Notes: generated by a model from the sequence alone, not told the origin. Counted from the first letter of the stretch, positions 18,705 through 27,751 are shown. The stretch: 64,000 bases of DNA from Sphingobacterium multivorum (GCF_039511225.1 NZ_CP154261.1:5704001-5768000); one strand, 5' to 3'. Translations and numbers: made by a program.

Positions 18705-18712
18705 TATTTTTG
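18705..18712 (+). promoter_or_regulatory. Putative -7 box of dsbD
   Basis: TATTTTTG, 25 bp before the dsbD ATG, immediately after the upstream terminator. The -33 position falls inside the terminator stem and does not read TTG. Confidence 0.4.
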
Positions 18713-18737
18713 ACCATAACATCAGAAATTCATACGC

Positions 18738-20441
18738 ATGTTAAAAAACACATTCATTCTACTTTTAATTGCTTTTTTCAGTCTTTCTTTAACGACAGCA
18801 ACTTTTGCCTCCGCACAAGATAGCTTAACAAGTACAGAAGGACTTCAATTTGAATCATCACCGGATACAGCTACTGCTGTTGAAGCGGTACCTGAAGATC
18901 TAAATTTTACAGCTTCACCTGACACAATGGTTAGTCAAGACAGCAGCAAAATAGCTCCTGCTAAGGCAAACGCACCCTCCGGGCAAGAATCAAGTAAAAA
19001 ATCACTTTGGAGTATCTTTATCGCAGGACTCGTTGGTGGCTTCGCAGCGCTACTCATGCCTTGTATATTTCCAATGCTCCCACTTACCGTAAGTTATTTT
19101 ACAAAACAGGCTGGAAGCCGCGCAAGCGGTATCAGCAAGGCACTCCTCTACGGTCTCTTTATTATTGTGATCTATGTCGCTTTAGGAATGATTATTACCA
19201 TTTCCTTTGGTTCGGATGCGTTGAATGCTTTATCGACAAATGGGATATTTAATTTCCTATTCTTCCTGTTATTGGTTGTTTTTGCCGCGTCCTTTTTTGG
19301 TGCTTTTGAAATCACCTTACCGAGTTCCTTCGTCAATAAAATGGATGCCAAATCCGACAAAGGCGGCCTAGTAGGACTTTTCTTTATGGCATTCAGCCTT
19401 TCACTGGTCTCCTTCTCCTGTACTGGCCCCATTATTGGCACCTTATTGGTCGAAGCGGCCTCAAAAGGAGAACGCCTAGGTCCCGCAATTGGTATGCTCG
19501 GTTTTTCTATAGCACTTGCAATTCCTTTTGGCTTATTTGCAATGTTCCCTTCGATGTTAAAATCCCTGCCAAAATCTGGTGGCTGGTTAAATTCGGTGAA
19601 GGTTGTACTCGGCTTCTTAGAGCTCGCACTGGCGCTGAAATTCTTATCAAATGTAGATTTGGCCTACCATTGGAATTGGCTGGATCGGGAGGTGTTCTTA
19701 TCGCTATGGATTGCCATCTTTAGTATGATGGGCTTATACCTTATTGGAAAGATTAAATTTTCACATGACAGTGAATTAAAATTCCTCTCCGTACCCAGAA
19801 CTATCCTCGCTATCATTGTATTCTCCTTCGTTGTCTATATGGTACCGGGACTATGGGGAGCTCCCCTAAAATCTATTTCAGCGTTCTTGCCGCCTTCGGC
19901 AACACAGGACTTTGACCTGTCGGCAGGAATAGCAGCCGCTCCCGCACACACTGACGGTAAAGTCAAAAAATACGCGGAGATTTTTCACGAACGCGGTACA
20001 CCAAAAGGATTTGATCCTTATTACGATTATGATGAGGCGCTTGCGGCTTCAAAAGAACAGAATAAACCTGTATTGATAGATTTTACAGGCTGGAATTGTG
20101 TCAATTGCCGAAAAATGGAAGCAAATGTCTGGACTGATCCCGCCGTTGCCAAGCTATTGAAGGAAGAATTTATAATGGCCGAATTGTTTGTCGACGATAA
20201 AACAGAATTACCTGCAAACGAACAATTCGTATCAAAATACAGTGGCAAAAAAATCAAAACGATAGGAAATAAAAATAGCGATTTCCAAGCCTCAGCTTTC
20301 GACAGCAATTCGCAACCACTCTATGTTATCGTCGATGCATCCGGCACCGTATTGGTTCCAAAAACCGGTGCAAACTATAATATTGCGGAGTACACGGCGT
20401 TTTTACAGAGCGGAATTGACGCCTTTAAGGCAAAAAAATAG
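18738..20441 (+). CDS. dsbD: Protein-disulfide reductase DsbD (CcdA-like membrane domain plus thioredoxin domain)
   Basis: A 567-residue membrane protein. A signal peptide (1-27) and a low-complexity acidic linker containing a repeated LxFxxSPDT motif (about 35-65) lead to the eight-helix CcdA-like core (about 90-390), which carries the redox cysteines in LMPCIFPMLPL and SFSCTGPIIG. The C-terminal gamma thioredoxin domain (about 420-565) has GWNCVNCRKM as active site. It moves electrons from cytoplasmic thioredoxin across the inner membrane. The alpha domain normally at the N-terminus is missing and is encoded by the preceding gene. Confidence 0.94.
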   Translation: MLKNTFILLLIAFFSLSLTTATFASAQDSLTSTEGLQFESSPDTATAVEAVPEDLNFTASPDTMVSQDSSKIAPAKANAPSGQESSKKSLWSIFIAGLVGGFAALLMPCIFPMLPLTVSYFTKQAGSRASGISKALLYGLFIIVIYVALGMIITISFGSDALNALSTNGIFNFLFFLLLVVFAASFFGAFEITLPSSFVNKMDAKSDKGGLVGLFFMAFSLSLVSFSCTGPIIGTLLVEAASKGERLGPAIGMLGFSIALAIPFGLFAMFPSMLKSLPKSGGWLNSVKVVLGFLELALALKFLSNVDLAYHWNWLDREVFLSLWIAIFSMMGLYLIGKIKFSHDSELKFLSVPRTILAIIVFSFVVYMVPGLWGAPLKSISAFLPPSATQDFDLSAGIAAAPAHTDGKVKKYAEIFHERGTPKGFDPYYDYDEALAASKEQNKPVLIDFTGWNCVNCRKMEANVWTDPAVAKLLKEEFIMAELFVDDKTELPANEQFVSKYSGKKIKTIGNKNSDFQASAFDSNSQPLYVIVDASGTVLVPKTGANYNIAEYTAFLQSGIDAFKAKK

Positions 20442-20600
20442 TCTGTATACAGCAGAAGGTATGCTTAGAGAATAACAGCAGAGAACATGCAATTATTAAA
20501 TTTGCATTATCTTTAGCTCACGCTTAGATGAATTGCAGTTAAAAAAGCGATTGCTTGTTCTTAATAGCGATATTGGCGACTTCTAATAACGGAAATATAA

Positions 20601-20631
20601 TTGTATATACGCTTAAAAATAGCTAAGTTTG
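20601..20631 (+). promoter_or_regulatory. Promoter of pfkA
   Basis: TTG (20601-20603), 20-nt spacer, TAAGTTTG (20624-20631): a full consensus match. Only 7 nt separate the -7 box from the ATG at 20639, so the transcript should be leaderless or nearly so. A further TAAATTTG at 20497-20504 lacks a -33 element. Confidence 0.8.
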
Positions 20632-20638
20632 AGTACGT

Positions 20639-21613
20639 ATGAGTAACATTAAAAAAATTGCTGTTTTGACATCTGGAGGAGATGCTCCAGGAATGAATGC
20701 TGGTATCCGCGCTGTTGTTAGAGCGGGGATCTACAATAATCTTGAAGTATTTGGGGTACGCAGAGGTTATGATGGTCTAGTTAATGGTGAGATTATCCCT
20801 ATGGATGCTAAATCTGTAGCCAATATCATACAACGTGGTGGTACTATCCTAAAAACAGCCCGCAGCGAGGCTTTCAAAACAATTGAAGGACGTAAGCAGG
20901 CTTATGAAAATTTACGCAGCCACGGTATTGATGCCATGGTTGTTATCGGTGGCGATGGTACATTTACCGGCGCATCCAAATTTATCGAAGAATTCGATTT
21001 TCCTATCATCGGTCTCCCGGGCACAATCGATAACGATTTGGCCGGCACAGACTTCACTATTGGCTATGATACGGCCATTAATACTGTTATCCAAGCCGTA
21101 GACAAAATTCGCGACACCGCTGAGTCTCACGATAGACTTTTTGTGATCGAAGTGATGGGCCGCGACTCTGGTCTTATCGCCGTCCGTTCTGGTATCAGTA
21201 CTGGTGCTGAAGCAGTCCTGGTTCCTGAGTTCGAGGTAGACTATGATGCGATCATGAAAAGACTTGACAAAAGCCGTAAAAATAAATCATCCCGCATTAT
21301 TATTGTTGCTGAAGGCGACAAAGAAGGCGGTATGGTGGTATCGGAAAAAATCAAGGAAAATTTCCCGCATTACGACGTTAGATTATCTATTTTAGGACAT
21401 ATTCAGCGCGGCGGAAGCCCTACTTGCATGGACCGCGTATTGGCCAGCAGGCTTGGAGTTGCAGCGGTAGAGGCTTTACTACAAGGCCGCAGAGGTGAAA
21501 TGGCCGGACTGATTTGCAGTGAAGTAAGATTCACTCCCTTTAAGAGCGCTATTAAGCATAACGTAAAAATGAATGAAGATCTGCTGCGTATCATTGAGAT
21601 ACTTTCGTTGTAA
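20639..21613 (+). CDS. pfkA: ATP-dependent 6-phosphofructokinase
   Basis: A 324-residue glycolytic kinase of normal length. Motifs: ATP loop GGDAPGMN (13-20), GGDGTF (104-109) whose Gly104-Asp-Gly is typical of ATP-dependent enzymes, and the catalytic PGTIDND (127-133, base Asp131). MGRDSG and LGHIQRGG sugar-phosphate motifs follow. It commits fructose-6-phosphate to glycolysis. It is transcribed alone from the consensus promoter and ends at a strong bidirectional terminator. Confidence 0.97.
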   Translation: MSNIKKIAVLTSGGDAPGMNAGIRAVVRAGIYNNLEVFGVRRGYDGLVNGEIIPMDAKSVANIIQRGGTILKTARSEAFKTIEGRKQAYENLRSHGIDAMVVIGGDGTFTGASKFIEEFDFPIIGLPGTIDNDLAGTDFTIGYDTAINTVIQAVDKIRDTAESHDRLFVIEVMGRDSGLIAVRSGISTGAEAVLVPEFEVDYDAIMKRLDKSRKNKSSRIIIVAEGDKEGGMVVSEKIKENFPHYDVRLSILGHIQRGGSPTCMDRVLASRLGVAAVEALLQGRRGEMAGLICSEVRFTPFKSAIKHNVKMNEDLLRIIEILSL

Positions 21614-21642
21614 ATGATCTAGTTTATTCTTGACTAACAATA

Positions 21643-21678
21643 AAAAAAGAGTATACATCGTGATGTATACTCTTTTTT
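21643..21678. terminator. Bidirectional terminator between pfkA and a lipoprotein gene
   Basis: A 17-bp inverted repeat (21643-21659, 21662-21678) has a GAGTATACATC core, an A-run on the left and a T-run on the right, so it can terminate transcription from both sides. Confidence 0.92.
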
Positions 21679-21780
21679 ATGCCTTACGTTGCGAGATTTG
21701 CCCCAAATTCTTTGGTAAGGCCTGATACCTGAACGGTCATATTCCATAAAGGCATATGAGCATCATATCCTGCACAGTTG

Positions 21781-22227
21781 TTATTTAAGCAAATTATTGC
21801 GGTATTCTTCAGATACCGGCGGCAGCTGAATGGCCTGGCCTGCTTTGGCCATCGAGTCCGCAAAATGGTTCGTATTACTGATCGCCTGTTCATACGCCTT
21901 AACAACCTGTTCCGATAGGTGTAGGACTTTAGGATCTTTGAGATCAACACGGTATTGATTATTTTCCAGTGTAACATGCTGATAAAAACGATATGCCGCA
22001 GCCTTTAATTGGCCCAGCTCCTGTTGCGACAACTGATCGATCCGGGCATTTGGCGGCAGCTTAACATCGATAAATGTCGTGTCTTTAGCCAATTGATCAA
22101 TAGGGTGATCCAAAGGAATGCCATGCAACGCCTCCAGGTTGACAACAGGAATCCCCTTATCTTGATCGCCACTACAGGAAGCGATCACCGTACCCAAAAA
22201 TATACCCAAAATTGCTATTTTTTTCAT
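21781..22227 (-). CDS. Hypothetical lipoprotein
   Basis: A 148-residue protein with a lipoprotein signal (MKKIAILGIFLGTVIASC, Cys at 18). The mature part is helical and polar, with no motif I recognise. It is monocistronic, ending about 100 bp before the bidirectional terminator. No upstream TAnnTTTG box was found. Confidence 0.7.
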   Translation of the reverse strand: MKKIAILGIFLGTVIASCSGDQDKGIPVVNLEALHGIPLDHPIDQLAKDTTFIDVKLPPNARIDQLSQQELGQLKAAAYRFYQHVTLENNQYRVDLKDPKVLHLSEQVVKAYEQAISNTNHFADSMAKAGQAIQLPPVSEEYRNNLLK

Positions 22228-22534
22228 CTTTATAATTTTATAACCACAATAGCACTAGAAATCCCGTTGATCACCATGTTTAAACACCTAGGATTCATCA
22301 TCCCCTAATCCAGCTTTTACGAGGATACAGCGGTTTCCCGCAATCATTTGCCATAGCAGCAGACGAAGTTAGCGAATTCCCCCTATTTTAACACTACAGC
22401 TAGCGCAGTAACGATGAAAGAGCAATTGGATCAGGACAAACATGATTAAAAAGAAACCCCTAATCGCAGACTCAGTTCACCTGAGTATAACAATTAGGGG
22501 CTATTCCAATGCCTAATGGCAACTAGATATCAGT
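22228..22534. other. Intergenic region
   Basis: About 307 bp between the lipoprotein gene start and the thioredoxin gene end. Apart from the terminator-like hairpin at 22457-22500 I see no gene, repeat or promoter. Confidence 0.5.
22457..22500 (-). terminator. Two-level hairpin after the TlpA-like gene
   Basis: The outer stem CCCCTAAT/ATTAGGGG (22457-22464, 22493-22500) encloses an inner stem ACTCAG/CTGAGT (22470-22475, 22481-22486). On the minus strand it is followed by TTTCTTTTT, consistent with termination of the thioredoxin gene. Confidence 0.75.
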
Positions 22535-23674
22535 TTACTTTAGCAATTCAGCTAACTTCGCTTCCAAAGCCTCACCTCTTAAATTTGATGCGACAATTTT
22601 ACCAGAAGGATCAATTAAGAAGTTTTGCGGAATACCACGTACTTCGTACAATTTTACCGGAGCGGATTTCCAGCCCTGTAGGTCCGAAACGTGTGGCCAT
22701 TGTTGTAAATTATCATCATGGATAGCTTTCACCCAAGCATCTTTTTTACCGGGATTGTCTAAAGAAACACCAAACACGGTAAACCCTTTATCTTTGAATT
22801 TATTGAAAGCCGCAACGACATTCGGGTTCTCATGACGACAAGGACCACACCAGCTTGCCCAAAAATCCAACAAGACATATTTTCCTCTTAAAGAAGATAA
22901 GGAAATATTCTTGCCTGTTGTGTCTGGCAATGTGAAGTCAGGTGCTACCGAACCAACAGCTACTGCTTTCAACTTTTGGATACGCTCAGCCAATTCCTTC
23001 CCTTTTTCAGAATTTTTCAATTCAGGAGACAATTTCTCAAAAGAAGTCACATATTCATTGACGTTCTCACCGCTGATATTCTCAGACAACAAATCCAACG
23101 TATACCAGCTTTTTGGGTTTTTGTTAATAAATTCAGCATCTGCTTTTTCCATTTTTTCGGAAATCTCACCAGCTTGTTTTTGTAATCCTTCGATGAATTT
23201 AGGATCCTGTTTTTGCGTCTCCGAAGCCGCATAATATTGTTGGTTCAATGCCTCGAACGCATCTGTATGCGGTTTCACAAAAGCCTTGTACTGTGTCAGA
23301 TCGTCATTAAGCGCCGTACCTGAGACCGTTGCATTTTTAAACCCTTTGGTTGCATCGACTTTGATAACGCCTTTAGAAAGATATAACTGTGCTGTTTCAG
23401 GTTGCTTTTGACTATTTCTAAGTTCTGCAAAAGTTAAGCCCTCCGGCGAATAGATCATCATACCTTTTGTTGGTGTAGCTACCTGTCCGTTGAACTTAAA
23501 TTCGCCTTTTACGACCGTTGCTGAATCAGTCTGACGAGTGCCATTCGCAGCATACTGCATAAACACTTTCGCTTTGTCTGACGTCGTGTTTACTTTTCCT
23601 GTAACCGTGTAGCTTTCTTGTGCCATTAACAAGGCCGGTAAAAAGCTTAAACCCATTAATATTCCCTTTTTCAT
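22535..23674 (-). CDS. TlpA-like thiol-disulfide oxidoreductase (DUF4369 plus thioredoxin)
   Basis: A 379-residue exported protein. I start it at the ATG at 23674 (MKKGILMGLSF), which gives a clean signal peptide ending LLMAQ; upstream in-frame codons add an implausible N-terminus. Residues about 20-130 are the DUF4369 beta domain, about 140-230 a helical linker, and about 240-379 an AhpC/TSA-TlpA thioredoxin fold with active site WASWCGPCRHENP. It probably reduces or isomerises periplasmic disulfides, supplied by the DsbD system nearby (inference). Such proteins are very common paralogs in Bacteroidota. Confidence 0.92.
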   Translation of the reverse strand: MKKGILMGLSFLPALLMAQESYTVTGKVNTTSDKAKVFMQYAANGTRQTDSATVVKGEFKFNGQVATPTKGMMIYSPEGLTFAELRNSQKQPETAQLYLSKGVIKVDATKGFKNATVSGTALNDDLTQYKAFVKPHTDAFEALNQQYYAASETQKQDPKFIEGLQKQAGEISEKMEKADAEFINKNPKSWYTLDLLSENISGENVNEYVTSFEKLSPELKNSEKGKELAERIQKLKAVAVGSVAPDFTLPDTTGKNISLSSLRGKYVLLDFWASWCGPCRHENPNVVAAFNKFKDKGFTVFGVSLDNPGKKDAWVKAIHDDNLQQWPHVSDLQGWKSAPVKLYEVRGIPQNFLIDPSGKIVASNLRGEALEAKLAELLK

Positions 23675-23748
23675 AATTATATACTTCCCATAAATGTAAA
23701 ACATTTCTGTTTCACTGTCGTTTTATTTAACATTATTTAGCAAAGATG

Positions 23749-24555
23749 TTACCAACGTCCGGAAGCACCGCCACCACCAAAATCACCGCCACCGAAACCG
23801 CCAAAGCCGCCACCAGAGCCTCCGCCGAAGCCACCGCCGCCACCTCGGCCGCCACCGCCGCCAAGACCATTCAGCAATGTCCACCAAAAGATATCAGAAG
23901 CGCCGCGTCCATTCATCACACGGCCACCACCGCCACCACCTCGTCCACCGCGATTGGAGAAAAGAACAACCAAGACTATCACAATAATAACAACAAACAT
24001 CACCGAACCTGATCCCTTTCCTTTCGGTTGTTTTGGATCAGCTTTGTACTCACCCTTTGTGTAGGAAATTAACGAACTGGTCGCATCGTCCACTCCTTTG
24101 TAGTAATCGCCCTGACGAAAAGCCGGCTTGATATCATTTTCAATAATACGATATGCAATGGCATCCGGGACAGCGCCCTCTATACCATAACCTGTTTGAA
24201 TGGTCACCGCCCGATCTCCCAGAGCGACCAACAAAAGAATACCGTTATTATACTTTTTATTCCCAATACCCCATTTTTTCGCTAAACGAACCGCATAATC
24301 AGAAATATCATAGCCACCGGTAGAATTCATCATAACCACTGCAATCTGCGTAGATGCGGAATCCTCAAATGCCAATAGCTTCTGCTCCAATAATTGCTTC
24401 TGACTTGCGGTCAATGTGTTTGTATAATCATTGACAAGCCTATTTGATGTTTCTGGGAAATCTTGTCCCAATACTGTGGCTACCGACAGCAAACAAAGCA
24501 ACATAGCCATAGCAGGGATTCGAACCCGAGAAAATAATCTCGATACAAATTTCAT
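23749..24555 (-). CDS. TPM domain membrane protein with glycine-rich tail
   Basis: A 268-residue protein: a signal peptide (about 1-30), a TPM (Psb32/YgcG-like) domain (about 35-165) with the FEDSASTQIAVVMMNSTGGYDI and NNGILLLVALGDRAVTIQTGYGIEGAVPD blocks, one transmembrane helix (VMFVVIIVIVLVVLF, about 185-200) and a C-terminal tail almost entirely Gly/Arg/Phe ending GASGRW. The architecture is typical of YgcG-like proteins. It follows the soluble TPM gene and lemA on the same strand. TPM domains occur in photosystem repair and membrane quality-control proteins; the function here is unknown. Confidence 0.88.
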   Translation of the reverse strand: MKFVSRLFSRVRIPAMAMLLCLLSVATVLGQDFPETSNRLVNDYTNTLTASQKQLLEQKLLAFEDSASTQIAVVMMNSTGGYDISDYAVRLAKKWGIGNKKYNNGILLLVALGDRAVTIQTGYGIEGAVPDAIAYRIIENDIKPAFRQGDYYKGVDDATSSLISYTKGEYKADPKQPKGKGSGSVMFVVIIVIVLVVLFSNRGGRGGGGGGRVMNGRGASDIFWWTLLNGLGGGGGRGGGGGFGGGSGGGFGGFGGGDFGGGGASGRW

Positions 24556-24709
24556 CCTATAATTCTCTTTTATTCATTTTTATTTGCCTTGAGCAGTTTT
24601 CATGCAAATGGCGTTCGGTGAATCCCGAAATCGGGTTTATCACGATCTTTATCAGTTTATTTATGAGACAGGGAATCGCTTTTCGGGACTGTTTCTGGTC
24701 ACTTAACAA

Positions 24710-25138
24710 CTAACGGTCTCCAAAAACAATATCATTTGGAAGCTCATTGATGTCATCGTGTTCACGCGGGAAGAATTTTGCCAATTGTTTACCCGCATGT
24801 TCGATCCCTTTGACCAAGCCCTCAACAATACGATCTACCCGAAACTCCGCCACCATAAGATCTTTGGTACTGTTCCAAAAATCACCTTCTACACGTTGGT
24901 GAATTCCCTTATCGCCAATAATGGAAAATTTATGGTCTTCAAGCGCGATATAGATAAGAACACCATTTTTCAATGCGGTCTTATGCATACCCAATTTGGA
25001 AAAATAATAGGTTGCACGATCATGTACCTCGTCGGGGCAATGATTTTCGACCACCACACGAATCTCACCAGAAGTCTCATTTTCAGCCACATTAATAGCG
25101 TGAACGATCTTCTCTTGTTCTTCAGAATTTAATGCCAT
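24710..25138 (-). CDS. Cytosolic TPM domain protein
   Basis: A 142-residue protein consisting of one TPM domain with no signal peptide or membrane segment; I use the ATG at 25138 (MALNSEEQEK) rather than the TTG 24 bp upstream. Blocks SGEIRVVVENHCPDE, KNGVLIYIALEDHKFSIIGDKGIH and the acidic C-terminus are visible. It lies between lemA and the membrane TPM gene with gaps of about 155 bp, forming the common LemA-TPM-TPM set. Confidence 0.87.
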   Translation of the reverse strand: MALNSEEQEKIVHAINVAENETSGEIRVVVENHCPDEVHDRATYYFSKLGMHKTALKNGVLIYIALEDHKFSIIGDKGIHQRVEGDFWNSTKDLMVAEFRVDRIVEGLVKGIEHAGKQLAKFFPREHDDINELPNDIVFGDR

Positions 25139-25230
25139 AGTTTGTATACGTTTGCACTCCAAAACTAGATTACCATACCGGTTATTCCAGATTCAAAGGG
25201 TCTAAACTAATTAAAACACGATAAAAAAAT

Positions 25231-25263
25231 GGATGATGTGCTTCTACGAAAGCCGCATCATCC
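25231..25263 (-). terminator. Hairpin between lemA and the TPM gene
   Basis: The stem GGATGATG/CATCATCC (25231-25238, 25256-25263) is followed on the minus strand by ATTTTTTTA. It may terminate or attenuate lemA transcription before the TPM genes. Confidence 0.65.
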
Positions 25264-25293
25264 ATCATCCTGTTCATTCCTAACAATTTGCTG

Positions 25294-25878
25294 TTAGAAT
25301 GATACCGTTGGCGCTTTATCCGAACCCGGGGCCGCAGTAAATGTACCTTTTGCCTTAAATCCGAACATACCCGCCATTAAATTATTCGGGAAGCTACGTA
25401 CGGTGGTATTATATTGCTGTACCGCTTCGTTGTAAGATCTACGTTCTGTTGAAATACGATTTTCAGTACCTTCCAGCTGTGCTTGTAATTCCAAAAAGTT
25501 CTGATTGGCTTTCAAATCAGGATAAGCTTCAACAGACGCCAAAAGACGACTCAACGAACCGCTGAATTCATCTTGAACTTTTTGAAACTTGGCAATATTC
25601 TCCTCAGACAAATCATCGGCATTAATCGTCACCGAAGTTGCTTTAGCTCTTGCCTCTACAACAGCTGTCAATGTACTTTCTTCGTGTTTTGCCGCTCCTT
25701 TTACTGTATTAACCAAATTTGGAACTAGATCCGCACGACGTTGATACGCATTTTCAACTTGTGCCCATTTTCCTTTAACATTCTCATCTTGTGAGACCAT
25801 CGTATTGTACCCACAGGAGTTTAATGATACTAATGCAAATAAACCACATAGGGCGACCAAAAATCTTTTAATTTTCAT
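25294..25878 (-). CDS. LemA family lipoprotein
   Basis: A 194-residue LemA protein. The N-terminal signal ends in a lipobox-like LNSCGYN (Cys about 22). The helical LemA fold contains NVKGKWAQVENAYQRRADLVPNLV (about 33-56) and AYPDLKANQNFLELQAQLEGTENRI, both diagnostic. The C-terminal part includes the conserved FPNNLMAGMFGFK. It heads the LemA-TPM-TPM cluster. Function is not established. Confidence 0.93.
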   Translation of the reverse strand: MKIKRFLVALCGLFALVSLNSCGYNTMVSQDENVKGKWAQVENAYQRRADLVPNLVNTVKGAAKHEESTLTAVVEARAKATSVTINADDLSEENIAKFQKVQDEFSGSLSRLLASVEAYPDLKANQNFLELQAQLEGTENRISTERRSYNEAVQQYNTTVRSFPNNLMAGMFGFKAKGTFTAAPGSDKAPTVSF

Positions 25879-25994
25879 TGTTCAAAGAATTAAATACTAT
25901 TCAAATTATACGGTTACACTATCAAAGCATATACCAAGCTCTTACTAAGATAAGAATATTTTTATTTCCAAATCTCCAAATAGCCAATATTCAT

Positions 25995-26002
25995 TAACTT
26001 TG
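25995..26002 (+). promoter_or_regulatory. Putative -7 box of the FAD-dependent oxidoreductase gene
   Basis: TAACTTTG matches TAnnTTTG, 35 bp before the ATG. There is no TTG at the -33 spacing. Confidence 0.45.
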
Positions 26003-26037
26003 TCCCGGTTTTGGGATAAAAACCCAGCCCTCATATT

Positions 26038-27582
26038 ATGCAAAAAGAAATTGAAATTGCGATACTTCCAGAAAGAATCGAGGACGATCAGTATATTCTA
26101 CAGCAAGGGATCAAAGCCCTGAAAGTCCAACCTCAACAAGTCAAAGGTTATAAAATCCGTAAACGTTCCATTGATGCCCGAAGCAAGCAGGTTGTTTACC
26201 GAGCTCGGGTTATTTACTACATTGACGAGCTTCCTGTTCCAGAAATCTACGAAAATAATTTTAAGTCCGTTAAAGACGGAACACCCGTTATTATTATTGG
26301 CGCGGGTCCTGCCGGCCTGTTTGCAGCAATACGCTGTATTGAACGTGGTCTCAAACCAATTGTAATCGAACGCGGTAAAAAGGTCCAAGACCGTAGACGC
26401 GATCTAGCTAAGCTGAACCGGGAAGGCATCGTAAATCCTGAGTCAAACTACTGCTTTGGTGAAGGTGGAGCTGGAACTTACTCCGATGGAAAATTATATA
26501 CACGTTCCAATAAGAGAGGTGATGTCGATAAAGTACTCAAACTTTTCGTTTCCCATGGGGCCACGACGGATATTCTGGTGAATGCACGGCCACATATCGG
26601 TACAAATAAATTGCCGCATATTATTGAGGCCATGCGCGAGAGCGTCCTTGAATTTGGGGGCGAATTTCATTTTGACCAACGTGTCGATGACATTTTAGAA
26701 TCTTTCGGTCAAGTACGCGGTGTCAAATTAGCCAATGGTGGAGAAATTAAGGCAGATCATGTCATTGTAGCGACAGGACACTCTGCGCGGGATATTTTCG
26801 AGCTTTTTCATCGCAACAATTGGCTGATCGAAGCCAAAGCATTTGCTTTGGGCGTGCGTATCGAGCACCCGCAGGCAATTATTGATCAGGCGCAATACCA
26901 CTGCCAGGTAAGAAGCGAGCATTTGCCGCCAGCCTATTATAGCCTGGTTGAACAGGTGAATGACCGTGGTGTATTTTCATTCTGCATGTGCCCAGGCGGC
27001 GTCATTGCGCCCTGTGCAACAGATTTAGATGAAATTGTTGTCAACGGATGGTCGCCATCCAAACGAAATAATCCACACGCTAATTCAGGCACCGTTATTC
27101 AAATCAACCTTGAGGACGTCGCCAATGCACATAAGGATCCATTTGCATTACTGAATTTTCAGAAAGAGATCGAGCGAAAGGCTTTTGCAGTAGGTGGCGG
27201 CAAGCTCGTTGCTCCGGCGCAACGCATGGTCGACTTTGTTGAAGGACGTGTGTCTATGGATCTGCCAGAAAACTCGTACAAGCCGGGAACAGCATCTGCA
27301 GATCTCACCGAAGTGCTACCTGCTTTTGTTCACGAAGCATTACGCGGTGCATTGCCCATCTTTGGCAAAAAGATGAAAGGGTATTATACCAATGAAGCCA
27401 TTTTAGTAGGTGTAGAGTCACGTACCTCTTCACCGATTCGGATTCCTAGAAATAAAGAAGATTTACAACACCCTCAGGTCAAAGGACTTTACCCTTGTGG
27501 TGAAGGGGCTGGTTATGCCGGCGGTATCATTTCAGCGGCTATAGACGGTATTAATTGTGTTGATGCGATCAATTTAAGTTAA
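26038..27582 (+). CDS. NAD(P)/FAD-dependent oxidoreductase (COG2509-like)
   Basis: A 514-residue flavoprotein. An N-terminal alpha-beta domain (about 1-80) precedes the dinucleotide-binding GAGPAGLFAA (about 84-93) and the FAD contact NYCFGEGGAGTYSDGKL (about 130-147). The C-terminal FAD motif GEGAGYAGGIISAAIDG is near residue 490. This layout matches the uncharacterised FAD-dependent dehydrogenase family COG2509. The substrate is unknown. The gene is transcribed alone, followed by tRNA-Gly. Confidence 0.9.
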   Translation: MQKEIEIAILPERIEDDQYILQQGIKALKVQPQQVKGYKIRKRSIDARSKQVVYRARVIYYIDELPVPEIYENNFKSVKDGTPVIIIGAGPAGLFAAIRCIERGLKPIVIERGKKVQDRRRDLAKLNREGIVNPESNYCFGEGGAGTYSDGKLYTRSNKRGDVDKVLKLFVSHGATTDILVNARPHIGTNKLPHIIEAMRESVLEFGGEFHFDQRVDDILESFGQVRGVKLANGGEIKADHVIVATGHSARDIFELFHRNNWLIEAKAFALGVRIEHPQAIIDQAQYHCQVRSEHLPPAYYSLVEQVNDRGVFSFCMCPGGVIAPCATDLDEIVVNGWSPSKRNNPHANSGTVIQINLEDVANAHKDPFALLNFQKEIERKAFAVGGGKLVAPAQRMVDFVEGRVSMDLPENSYKPGTASADLTEVLPAFVHEALRGALPIFGKKMKGYYTNEAILVGVESRTSSPIRIPRNKEDLQHPQVKGLYPCGEGAGYAGGIISAAIDGINCVDAINLS

Positions 27583-27600
27583 TATTTTTTGCTTTTCCTC

Positions 27601-27631
27601 TTGCAGAATACGAATAAATGCCTTACTTTTG
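27601..27631 (+). promoter_or_regulatory. Promoter of tRNA-Gly
   Basis: TTG (27601-27603), 20-nt spacer and TACTTTTG (27624-27631) give a full consensus match. The tRNA starts 10 bp after the -7 box. Confidence 0.82.
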
Positions 27632-27641
27632 TAGCATCAAC

Positions 27642-27714
27642 GCGAAAGTAGCTCAGTTGGTAGAGCACAACCTTGCCAAGGTTGGGGTCGCGAGTTCGAA
27701 TCTCGTCTTTCGCT
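27642..27714 (+). tRNA. tRNA-Gly (GCC)
   Basis: A 73-nt cloverleaf. The acceptor arms GCGAAAG/CTTTCGC pair fully; the anticodon stem CAACC/GGTTG holds the loop TTGCCAA (anticodon GCC); the T arm is GCGAG-TTCGAAT-CTCGT. The discriminator base is T, as expected for glycine. The CCA end is not encoded. It is a single-gene transcript with its own promoter and terminator. Confidence 0.97.
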
Positions 27715-27715
27715 C

Positions 27716-27747
27716 AAAAAAAGCTTCCAAAATTTGGAAGCTTTTTT
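27716..27747 (+). terminator. Terminator of tRNA-Gly
   Basis: The stem AAGCTTCCAAA/TTTGGAAGCTT (27721-27731, 27733-27743) is flanked by an A run and a T6 tail. Confidence 0.9.
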
Positions 27748-27751
27748 CGTT

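Noticed and set aside
20497..20504. TAAATTTG as a second promoter or a small RNA start before pfkA
   Set aside because: It has no -33 TTG at the correct distance and no terminator follows before pfkA.
23746..24012. Plus-strand ORF rich in Ala/Thr/Pro opposite the membrane TPM gene
   Set aside because: It is the antisense of the glycine-codon run in the TPM protein tail; composition and lack of start signals mark it as a shadow.
25139..25162. Upstream TTG start (24 bp earlier) for the cytosolic TPM gene
   Set aside because: The family begins at the ATG at 25138; the extension ECKRIQT has no support.
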